A stretch of DNA of 64,000 bases from an uncultured Prevotella sp. (GTDB lineage: Bacteria; Bacteroidota; Bacteroidia; Bacteroidales; Bacteroidaceae): assembly GCA_900770025.1 (NCBI GenBank), contig CAAGIW010000020.1, positions 1 to 64,000 of the forward strand, read 5' to 3'. Positions 43,253 to 50,620 of this stretch are shown one piece after another. Numbering within the stretch: position 1 is the first letter of the stretch; every line of letters begins with the position of its first letter. The position numbers and the translations under genes were made by a program. The notes under the pieces were generated by a model. It made no database searches. It saw nothing but the letters and a program-made list of their open reading frames with translations, and was not told the DNA's origin.

Positions 43253-44880
43253 CCTTCTGGGCACTCCAAGTGTAGCAACCTGCCGGTGAAGGGGTGCACA
43301 AACTCCAACGCTTCGGCATGGAGCAGCAGTTCGCTGGTGGGGCCGCCGTGGCCATAGAGGGCATCGCCCACGATGGGTGTGCCTAATCCTTCGGGGTGGG
43401 CGCAGTGAACCCTCAGCTGGTGGGTGCGTCCTGTCTGCGGATAGAGTGCCACCCGTGTCTTTCCTCCTTGTTCGGTGCCCATGATGGTGTAGCGTGTCAC
43501 GGCCGGTTTGCCGTGCTCCCAGTCTGCCACCTGTTGGGGATAGTTGGTGGGATGAGGCGCCAAGGGCAGCTCTAACAGACCGCTTTCCGGCACGCAGGGC
43601 ACTCCGTCGAGCACCGCCACATATCTTTTCTTCACCATTCTCTGCGCAAAGAGCCGTTGCATACGGGTGTATGCCTCCATGCCCTTTGCCACTATCAGCA
43701 GTCCGCTTGTGGCCATGTCTAAGCGGTGCACCACCATCGGCGTAGTGCCTTTGGGCAGTCGTTGCTGCATCAAGGTGAGCACCGACCTGCGTTCGCTGCG
43801 GCCGGGCACGCTGAGCATCCCCTTGGGCTTGTTCACCACACACAGCCATTCGTCTTCATATACCGTCTGCAGTTCTCCCTCATCGTCTTGTTGCAGGGGG
43901 TTGGGTTCCACCTGCAGCCCCTGCATCATGTAGGTCAGTATGGGCAGACACTTGCCTCTGCAGGCAGGATAGTAGTGCAGATGGTGTCTCACCTCTCCCT
44001 TGGGCGAGTCTCCCCACCAGAACTCCGCCATGCACAGCGGTTGCCAGTGGTGCCGATAGGCGTGTTGCAGCAGTTTTGGTGCGCAGCAGTCGCCAGCCCC
44101 TGCCGGTGGAATGCGGCGTGTGGTCTGTTGAAAAATCTGGGTCAGTGTGCAGTGCTCCCCCTTGGCGTTCAGCATGTTGTATTGGTCGAAGAGCCAGCGC
44201 TGCAGGGCATCCGAGCGGTTGCTGCGCTCCCTTTTCAGTTGTTCTATCCTGTCTGCATGGGGTGCCAAGCGCATCTTCATCCGCTCCTGTTCGTCCTGAT
44301 GCTGCTTCCTCATGCGTTTCAGTTGCGCTTTCTGATACTGGCTTTCTTTGGTCAGCTGTTGCAGCAAAGCCTCGTTGGCCGTGGGCCTGAGCCGGTGTCG
44401 GCGCTCCCTGTCGTGTTCCATCAGGCGGCGATAGTCTTCTTCTTCCGTGCGGTGCTGCTGCTCCATGTGCTCCATCTCGCTGCGCAGTTGGCGGTAGTCG
44501 TCATCCTGTTCCATGCTTTCTATAGAGCGGTTGAGCGCACTTATCCTGCTTTCCTCCTGCTTGAAATGGCCGTCGGGTTGCTGTGCATCAAAGACTGGCG
44601 GCACAAAATAGGGCCAGTCGTTGCGCTCTGCCAGCAGTCCTGAGTAGGCAGCCAAGAAGCCGATGCCCTCGGGAGCCTGCACCACCAGCACGCCAAACAT
44701 CTTTCCCCGTTGCAGTTCCTGTTGCCATGCAGTTTGTTGCCGCAGATAGTGCTGCACCCTTGTTGCCGCCTCCACGGCCAAAGGGTGGGGCGTATAGTGG
44801 AAGGGACAGGTGAACAACTGCGGCAGTTCAACTCCTTCTGGCAGCGGTTCCTGATGATGGAAAAGCATGTGAAGCATCAT
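43228..44880 (-). CDS. RluA-family pseudouridine synthase with long N-terminal extension
   Basis: RNA pseudouridine synthase, 550 aa. The catalytic domain occupies about residues 340-545: VVNKPKGMLSVPG, catalytic aspartate in VHRLDMATSGLL, and YPQTGRTHQLRVH. The first 335 residues are unusual. They include a charged, coiled-coil segment (about 115-235, rich in Glu, Arg, Gln) and a cysteine pair (DCCAPKLLQ). Such extended RluA proteins occur in other bacteria, and the target uridine is not known. The start at 44880 or 44877 lies just 5-9 bp from a -7 box. Confidence 0.9.
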   Translation of the reverse strand: MMLHMLFHHQEPLPEGVELPQLFTCPFHYTPHPLAVEAATRVQHYLRQQTAWQQELQRGKMFGVLVVQAPEGIGFLAAYSGLLAERNDWPYFVPPVFDAQQPDGHFKQEESRISALNRSIESMEQDDDYRQLRSEMEHMEQQHRTEEEDYRRLMEHDRERRHRLRPTANEALLQQLTKESQYQKAQLKRMRKQHQDEQERMKMRLAPHADRIEQLKRERSNRSDALQRWLFDQYNMLNAKGEHCTLTQIFQQTTRRIPPAGAGDCCAPKLLQHAYRHHWQPLCMAEFWWGDSPKGEVRHHLHYYPACRGKCLPILTYMMQGLQVEPNPLQQDDEGELQTVYEDEWLCVVNKPKGMLSVPGRSERRSVLTLMQQRLPKGTTPMVVHRLDMATSGLLIVAKGMEAYTRMQRLFAQRMVKKRYVAVLDGVPCVPESGLLELPLAPHPTNYPQQVADWEHGKPAVTRYTIMGTEQGGKTRVALYPQTGRTHQLRVHCAHPEGLGTPIVGDALYGHGGPTSELLLHAEALEFVHPFTGRLLHLECPEGQSSASGQ

Positions 44881-44885
44881 GGGTG

Positions 44886-44893
44886 CAAAGGTA
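44886..44893 (-). promoter_or_regulatory. -7 promoter box TACCTTTG next to the start codon
   Basis: Minus-strand TAnnTTTG match only 5 bp upstream of the first ATG of the RluA gene, implying a leaderless or nearly leaderless mRNA. Confidence 0.55.
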
Positions 44894-44906
44894 GGGATTT
44901 TTTTTT

Positions 44907-44970
44907 AATGAAGAGTGAAGAATGAAGAATGAAGAATGGGCCCCACCCGGCCTCCCCAAAGGGGAGGAGA
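44907..44970. repeat. GAAGAATGAAGAATG repeat joined to a CC-dyad
   Basis: ATGAAGAGTGAAGAATGAAG (44909-44938) is directly followed by CCCCACCCGGCCTCCCCAAA and GGGGAGGAG (44940-44970). Two dispersed families lie side by side. Confidence 0.8.
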
Positions 44971-44994
44971 AAAAATGTTTCCTCAGAACTTCCT

Positions 44995-45069
44995 ATGCCT
45001 ATTGTGTACAACGTGGCACTGAAGAACAAAGGCAGGATTGCCGGTGCACAAAAGATTATCATCAGGTAA
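44995..45069 (+). other. Possible relic of a secreted-protein C-terminus
   Basis: A 24-codon frame reads PIVYNVALKNKGRIAGAQKI and ends IIR before TAA. It loosely resembles the sorting-like tails of surface proteins (YxV...GR...KKIIIR) but lacks any upstream gene. Weak evidence. The surrounding 44975-45340 otherwise holds no gene I can support. Confidence 0.15.
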
Positions 45070-45287
45070 TGATGTTCGGGACTGCGCTGCAAACACCTCT
45101 GTTGCGGCACAGTCCCATTCCTTTTTTTAGATGTATAAAAGGAAGCGGAATAAGCTCACCGCCACCCTTGGCCTGCCAGGGGAATGTATTATGCTGTGCA
45201 AACATAATGTTTTTGCTGCATAATTCAAAATTTCAAGGCAGATATTTTCTGGTTACTGTTCTGCGAATGCGTTTTTTATGAGAAAAC

Positions 45288-45303
45288 AGAGAGCCGGCTC
45301 TCT
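45288..45303. other. 16-bp perfect palindrome
   Basis: AGAGAGCCGGCTCTCT within a long stretch without genes. It could be a protein-binding site or part of a hairpin; no U-run follows directly. Confidence 0.5.
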
Positions 45304-45348
45304 CAGATTATCTCGCACTGCCAAGCGCAGAATGGTTACGGCCGAAGG

Positions 45349-45630
45349 CCCCACCCGGCCTCTCCAAAGGGGAGGAGAAGAAAGAACAAAGGCCTCACCC
45401 GGCCTCCCCAAAGGGGAGGAGAATAAAATATGAACGTAGTAATCAGATTAAAGGATAAGTGGCTGATGATGAGTGGATAATGTACTTTCAAAAATCCAGT
45501 TGGATGCTGTTTGCATTCCAAGGCAAATTGGGGTGATTTCTAAAACGGTGCGTTTTGCGTTCTAAAACGGTGCGTTTTGCGTTCCAAAATGGTGCGTTTT
45601 GCAATGCAAAATGGTGCGTTTTGCAAAATG
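45349..45630 (+). repeat. Composite dispersed element, copy B
   Basis: Two CCTCCCCAAAGGGGAGG-type dyads (45349-45422), a spacer of about 110 bp (TATGAACGTAGTAATCAG ... GGCAAATTGGGGTGATTTCT), then a four-unit 22-bp array (45538-45630). Same order as at 34133-34459. It ends 60 bp before the methyltransferase stop codon. Confidence 0.85.
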
Positions 45631-45690
45631 GCCATTTTCTTTCGGTGCGCAGAGGCACCGGAAGGGGTGGTCCATCCCCCATTCTCGGCA

Positions 45691-46992
45691 TCAGGGAGCG
45701 CACTCTGCCAAACCGTCGCCGATGCGGTGGCAGATGAGCAACACCTTGGTATGGTCGTGCAGGGTGGTGGCAAAGATGAAGGTGCTGCCCCCCTCCTTTA
45801 TCTTCAGTCGCTTGCGCAGGTCGGGCACCGACAGGGGGAAGTTGCGCACAGTGATGTTGGCTTGGGCCACATCACGCAGGGCCTGCTTCAGATCCTTGCC
45901 CAGGGTAGATGCTGCCATGAGGGCAAAGTGCCTGCCGGGGAAGGAGTGCTGGGGTGTGCTGCTTATGAAAAGATGGCTGTTGGGCGACAGTTGACTCATG
46001 CCGTGCCGCTGTTCCATCAGTTCAAAAAGTCCGGCCTTCATCCATGCCGCATCGGGTTCGTAGAGATACAGTCCTCCCCGTTGCAGTTGTGTCATACTGG
46101 GTCGCTCGCACTGAACGCTGGTGCTGCCGGTGGATGGCAGGTCAAACACCTCTTCCATACAGCCCGTGCACAGCCCTTGACCGTTGGTGCGCTCGCCATG
46201 ACACACCACCCTGAGCCCTGCATGGCCGCCGCCGGTCTCTAACGACTGGTGTGGATGCTCCATCACCAACAGCAGTTCCTTGCATTCGTTGTTCACCGAA
46301 ACGAGGTGCACCTGGCTCACCCACGGAGCCATGTCGGCCACCGCCTTGCGCCAGTCGAGCATGGGCGAGAGCTTGAGCATCACCATCCGGGCCTTCTGCA
46401 TCAGCAGCGGCTTCAGTTCCTTCACGTTGGGTGTGCAGTCGTCTATGGCAAAGGTGCGGCCTCCGTGCAGGTTGCGTCGGGCTGGGTCGGCAAACAGCAT
46501 CGTCACAGGTTGCATGGTGTGCAGGTGGTCTATGCCGTTGGCACACAGGGCGTGGGTGCCCCGAGGCAGCATCACCTGCAGGTTGTGCTCCACGATGGCG
46601 GCAAGATGATGGTCTTGTTCCACGTAGGTGGCGTGGCCGAACAGGGGTGCCAACAGGGTGAAATCCACGCCAAAGCCTCCGGTAAGGTCGGTCATGGTGG
46701 GTGCTTCGCCGCTGTTGCAGTGTTCCTGCAGCCACTGTTTAGCCACCTTGGCCTTGTAGTGTGCGGTGGCTTCGCTCGAACACTGCTCCATCGACAGGTG
46801 AACGGGATATTCCACCTCTGGCTGTGCCGCCCACGAGGGCAGTTTGCTGCAGGCCGTTTGCCACCCCGCAATCTGGCGCAGGGCTGTGGGCATGTCCACC
46901 CCATCGTGGGCGTGGCCATGCTTCAGTGCCGTTTGTCGCACGTCATCATGTAGGTGCTGCCGGATAAACTGTCGTGTTGCTTCGTTCATCAT
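45691..46992 (-). CDS. THUMP-like SAM-dependent methyltransferase
   Basis: Class I SAM-dependent methyltransferase, 433 aa, of a group with a C-terminal THUMP-like domain, probably acting on RNA. SAM-binding motif DLTGGFGVDFTLLA near residue 102. The catalytic-region motif FADPARRN is followed by a C-terminal domain (about 330-433) ending VLLICHRIG. The likely target is a tRNA or rRNA base. It starts 12 bp after the DUF3943 gene, as the last gene of a three-gene minus-strand group. Confidence 0.88.
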   Translation of the reverse strand: MMNEATRQFIRQHLHDDVRQTALKHGHAHDGVDMPTALRQIAGWQTACSKLPSWAAQPEVEYPVHLSMEQCSSEATAHYKAKVAKQWLQEHCNSGEAPTMTDLTGGFGVDFTLLAPLFGHATYVEQDHHLAAIVEHNLQVMLPRGTHALCANGIDHLHTMQPVTMLFADPARRNLHGGRTFAIDDCTPNVKELKPLLMQKARMVMLKLSPMLDWRKAVADMAPWVSQVHLVSVNNECKELLLVMEHPHQSLETGGGHAGLRVVCHGERTNGQGLCTGCMEEVFDLPSTGSTSVQCERPSMTQLQRGGLYLYEPDAAWMKAGLFELMEQRHGMSQLSPNSHLFISSTPQHSFPGRHFALMAASTLGKDLKQALRDVAQANITVRNFPLSVPDLRKRLKIKEGGSTFIFATTLHDHTKVLLICHRIGDGLAECAP

Positions 46993-47004
46993 GTGTGCAT
47001 TTGC

Positions 47005-48549
47005 TTAGAGTTTCATCATCAGTCCCACTCTGGCGTCAAAGGTTTTGGCTTTCACATTGTCGTGGTATTTGTAGCGGGTGTCGCGCCAATAATACGAGGC
47101 GGCCACCTCGGTGCTCCACCTGTCGTTGATGCGGAATATCATTCTGGGGCTCAGCACCAGCAGCGATGCGTGGCCTTTGTCGCCCTGGGCGTTGAGATAG
47201 ATGGGGTCGATGGTCTCCAAGTCTTTGCCCTCATAGCCCTTCCACGTGTAGATGCGGTAATAGTCGGCATTGACAATCAGCGAGCCATACATGCCAAAAT
47301 CGAGTGTGGTGCCCACCTTGGCGCTGAAACCGCTGCCCAGGTTATAGTCGCGGTCAATCACATTGTAGTGGTCGCTGAGCGAGCCTCCTAACAGAATGGC
47401 GTTCAGAAATATGCGCTGCTCTATGCCCATCAGGTTGCCAGTAGGCGGAAAGCGGTAGATGAAGCCAGGGCCCAAAGAGGCGGCTTCGGAGATGCGGAAG
47501 GGCACCAGCGAACTGCCATCTTTCACGGGTTGCGAGTCATAATAGTTGAAGTGCTGGAAGAAACCGAACATGGCGGTCATGTCGTCGTCGGTGTGTATGG
47601 GGGTGCCCCACAGGCGGCCCACCAGGTGAACGCTGCTGATGAGCGGCTGGTTGCTGCTCAGTCCGAAGGTCACGTCGGCGGCAAAGTAGTCGTAGGGCTT
47701 GTTGTTGTCCACGTCGTAAGAGTTGCCGTAAGAGAGACTTACGTTGACATAGGGAGCATGTTCGCCCCTGAACATTGCATTGTTGTCGGCAATATACCTG
47801 TCGCCCACGGCCATCACCGCCGTCACAGGCAGCTTGTTGTAGTCGTGATACTTGTAGTATTGGTGTCTCACCTTCCACGCATCTCCGTTGATAATGCGGT
47901 TGAGAGCACCGATGGGACAGATGGCTGCGCCCAATGCTTCGCGCCAAAAGCGGGCCCATCCGCGCTTGCTGTCGTCATAGACCAGCTGGCTCAGGCGGTG
48001 AGTCACCTCGCCAATGCACACGCCTCCCATGGTGGTGGCTATCAAGTCGTTGATGGCTGGTGGCTCTATCTCGCAGATAGTCTCCCACATCAGGCTTCCG
48101 CCAAAGGCATAGGGCACCGACTGCCAGAAGTCAAGTCCGTTGCTTCGGGCGGCGTTGAAGTACAGACCTCCGTGGTAGGGGTGGGCAAAGAGGTTGGTGG
48201 AAAACTGGTCGTTGTCCCACACAAAGCCCGTCTTCAGGTTGTGATGCACGGTGTGCAGGTTGATTTGGGCGAAGTCTGCATTGAGCACAAAGCGGTCGAA
48301 GCATTGCACAAAGGCATTGATGCCCACTGTTTCGGCGGCGGCCAGCCAGGGCTTTTTCCTGCCATAGCCCGGACGGTTGTAGGCATAGATGGCGGTGCTG
48401 TCGGTGCTGTTGGTGGGTGCGGCGCAGCAAACGGCGGTGCTGTCGGCATGGGCGGTCATTGCAGAGTCGAGTGGGGCAGTGCTGTCTTGTGCTGCAGTGG
48501 AGCCCACTATCATGGCGCCGGCAAGGGCAATGAGAAGTGTTCTGTTCAT
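47005..48549 (-). CDS. DUF3943 family envelope protein
   Basis: Bacteroidetes family of unknown function, 514 aa. The signal peptide ends STAA, leaving Gln-Asp. The conserved region includes HPYHGGLYFNAARSNG, GSLMWETICE and NDLIATTMGGVCIGEVTHR. The second half reads as alternating beta strands typical of an outer-membrane barrel, ending DARVGLMMKL. It lies 8 bp after the repeat-protein gene and 12 bp before the methyltransferase gene. Confidence 0.85.
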   Translation of the reverse strand: MNRTLLIALAGAMIVGSTAAQDSTAPLDSAMTAHADSTAVCCAAPTNSTDSTAIYAYNRPGYGRKKPWLAAAETVGINAFVQCFDRFVLNADFAQINLHTVHHNLKTGFVWDNDQFSTNLFAHPYHGGLYFNAARSNGLDFWQSVPYAFGGSLMWETICEIEPPAINDLIATTMGGVCIGEVTHRLSQLVYDDSKRGWARFWREALGAAICPIGALNRIINGDAWKVRHQYYKYHDYNKLPVTAVMAVGDRYIADNNAMFRGEHAPYVNVSLSYGNSYDVDNNKPYDYFAADVTFGLSSNQPLISSVHLVGRLWGTPIHTDDDMTAMFGFFQHFNYYDSQPVKDGSSLVPFRISEAASLGPGFIYRFPPTGNLMGIEQRIFLNAILLGGSLSDHYNVIDRDYNLGSGFSAKVGTTLDFGMYGSLIVNADYYRIYTWKGYEGKDLETIDPIYLNAQGDKGHASLLVLSPRMIFRINDRWSTEVAASYYWRDTRYKYHDNVKAKTFDARVGLMMKL

Positions 48550-48557
48550 GGTGCGCC

Positions 48558-49574
48558 TTATTGATGGTGATGGTTGATGTTCAGGGTGATGCCCGCCTCG
48601 CCGATCATCCTTTGGCGATAGCGGGTGGAGTGGTGGTAATAGCGTGTGTCGCCATAGCCCACCGTGGCAAAGCAGCCCACCGTGCGCCCCAGTCGGTAGT
48701 CGATGTTCACGCGCCCCTGCAGGGAGTAGAGCCGCTGGGGGGTGGTGTTGCTGTTCTCTTCAAAGGTCTCTACGTGGTAATAGCCGATGTCGGCGCTGAG
48801 GCTCAGTCTTGGATTGATGGGCAGATATTGTCCCAAACGGTAGAACACGGCACCCGAAAACTTGTTGTCCAATCCCATGAAGTGGGTGCCTATGCCCAGA
48901 ATGCTGTAGGTACTCTTGTTGCGAAAGCGCACGGCCACGTTGGTCTTGGTGGACGAACCGCCATAAACCATCACGTCCACCACCGTCTTGGGGTTGATGT
49001 TCACCAGTCCAATCTTGTGTGCCACGGTGTCGCCACTCATGTTGATGATGCCCATCTGCACCCCTTTGGGATGGTGCGAGCAGGCATTGATGATGCCGAA
49101 TTGCCATCCGCTCAGCGTGTCGGCATGGTTATACAAACTCACCTGTACGCCTCTCATGGTCTGTGCACACACGTTCACCACGCCCGATACCTGCACACCG
49201 CGCTTCACTCCGCGTGCCACGTTGCTCACACCTGCCATCTGCAAGCCGCGCATGGGGGTGGAGCACACGTTGGTCATTCCCGAAAGTTGCACTCCGTTGG
49301 CCCGTTTGGTCAGGTTGGCGATGCCTGCCACCTGTGCGCCGCGCATCTCCTTGGCCGAGCTACTGAACAGGTTTATCTGTGCGCCGTGCATGTATTGTGC
49401 CGCTCCGAAGATGCCGATGTTCACATTGCTCGTCCTGTTGTCGCCCGATTTGTGGGCAATGTCGATGGCCAGATTGCCGCTCTTGTGCTGTGCTGCAGTG
49501 GGTATAGCCGTCAGCCATGCCAAGAGTGCATGGCACAACCATCGGCGTGCCGTTGATATTGTCTTGCGTTTCAT
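48558..49574 (-). CDS. Surface-repeat protein, GxQxxGxxN repeats
   Basis: Exported protein, 338 aa, signal peptide ending PTAA with Gln next. Residues about 55-185 hold at least seven tandem repeats of 15-16 residues with the pattern G-(V/L/A)-Q-x-x-G-(x)2-N, such as GVQLSGMTNVCSTPMR and GLQMAGVSNVARGVKR. The last 130 residues look like beta strands of a barrel (SLSADIGYYHVETF, FATVGYGDTRYYHH). It resembles LA_2272-type surface repeat proteins. The repeats may form a beta-solenoid. It is the first gene of the group with DUF3943; function unknown. Confidence 0.82.
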   Translation of the reverse strand: MKRKTISTARRWLCHALLAWLTAIPTAAQHKSGNLAIDIAHKSGDNRTSNVNIGIFGAAQYMHGAQINLFSSSAKEMRGAQVAGIANLTKRANGVQLSGMTNVCSTPMRGLQMAGVSNVARGVKRGVQVSGVVNVCAQTMRGVQVSLYNHADTLSGWQFGIINACSHHPKGVQMGIINMSGDTVAHKIGLVNINPKTVVDVMVYGGSSTKTNVAVRFRNKSTYSILGIGTHFMGLDNKFSGAVFYRLGQYLPINPRLSLSADIGYYHVETFEENSNTTPQRLYSLQGRVNIDYRLGRTVGCFATVGYGDTRYYHHSTRYRQRMIGEAGITLNINHHHQ

Positions 49575-49618
49575 CTTGTTGTTTGTTGCCAGCCTGCCTG
49601 TCTTTGGCTTGCTTGGTG

Positions 49619-49696
49619 CAAAAATACGGGTATTTGCTGAAATTGCAAAGTAATCAAATCATTATTTGGCGGTCTTGTTATTTTGCATTACTTTTG
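49619..49696. promoter_or_regulatory. Divergent promoters of the surface-repeat and SDR genes
   Basis: Minus-strand TATTTTTG (49619-49626) and plus-strand TACTTTTG (49689-49696). The SDR leader is about 50 nt. Confidence 0.6.
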
Positions 49697-49750
49697 TGGG
49701 AACAATAGACTTGAACACGACAATCACTAAAACAATAATATCAGAAAAAC

Positions 49751-50563
49751 ATGAACGAACTGTTTAACATCAAAGATCAGGTGGTGGTTATCACCGGTGG
49801 TACAGGCGTATTGGGCAAGACCATTGCCAAGTATTTAGCACTCAATGGTGCCAAAGTGGTTATCTTGGGACGCAAGGAAGAAGTGGGAAATGCCATTGTG
49901 GACGACATTCGTGAGGCCGGAGGAGAGTGCTGCTTTATGAAGACCGACGTGATGGATGCTGCCAAAGTGCAGGAAAACTGCGATGCCATCCTTGCCAAAT
50001 ACGGCAGAGTGGATACGCTGCTCAATGCGGCTGGAGGCAATATGGCGGGCGCTGTGATTGCCCCCGACCAGACTTTCTTCGACCTCAAGGTAGAGGCTTT
50101 TGAACAAGTTCTCTCGCTCAACCTCACCGGTACGGTCATTCCCACTCAGATATTCCTCAAACCCATGGTGGCACAGGGCAAGGGCAACATCATCAACTTC
50201 TCTTCCATGTCGGCCTTCCGTGCCATTACTCGCGTGTGTGGCTATTCGGCTGCCAAGGCAGGCATCAGCAATTTCACGGGCTATATGGCCACCGAGTGCG
50301 CCAAGAAGTTTGGCGAGGGAATCCGTGTCAACGCCATTGCACCGGGCTTTTTCATCACCGAGCAAAACCGAACCCTGCTCACCAACCCCGACGGATCCTA
50401 TACCCAGCGTGGCAAGGACGTGATACACCAGACTCCCTTCGGGCGTATGGGAGAACCAGAAGAGCTCTGCGGCACCATCCATTACCTGATGAGCGATGCT
50501 GCCAAGTTTGTTACTGGCACCGTGGCTGTGGTGGATGGCGGTTTCAACTGCTTTGCCATGTAG
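49751..50563 (+). CDS. SDR oxidoreductase, D-mannonate oxidoreductase-like
   Basis: Short-chain dehydrogenase/reductase, 270 aa. NAD(P)-binding GGTGVLG near residue 17, NAAGG near 95, catalytic Ser-Tyr-Lys with YSAAKAG, and the C-terminal VVDGGFNCF. The opening NELFNIKDQVVVITGGTG and the AGGNMAGA segment resemble D-mannonate/fructuronate oxidoreductases that accompany uronate catabolism in Bacteroidetes. The pectate lyase gene 58 bp downstream supports a role in uronic acid use. The specific substrate is inferred. Confidence 0.85.
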   Translation: MNELFNIKDQVVVITGGTGVLGKTIAKYLALNGAKVVILGRKEEVGNAIVDDIREAGGECCFMKTDVMDAAKVQENCDAILAKYGRVDTLLNAAGGNMAGAVIAPDQTFFDLKVEAFEQVLSLNLTGTVIPTQIFLKPMVAQGKGNIINFSSMSAFRAITRVCGYSAAKAGISNFTGYMATECAKKFGEGIRVNAIAPGFFITEQNRTLLTNPDGSYTQRGKDVIHQTPFGRMGEPEELCGTIHYLMSDAAKFVTGTVAVVDGGFNCFAM

Positions 50564-50620
50564 CCTGTCGCAGCCCCTTTGGCTCCATAACATACCGACA
50601 TTACCAATTAACCTAAGACA

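Noticed and set aside
44922..45281. 119-codon frame in the large gap
   Set aside because: It starts inside a repeat, is rich in Cys/Arg without pattern, and lacks a promoter.
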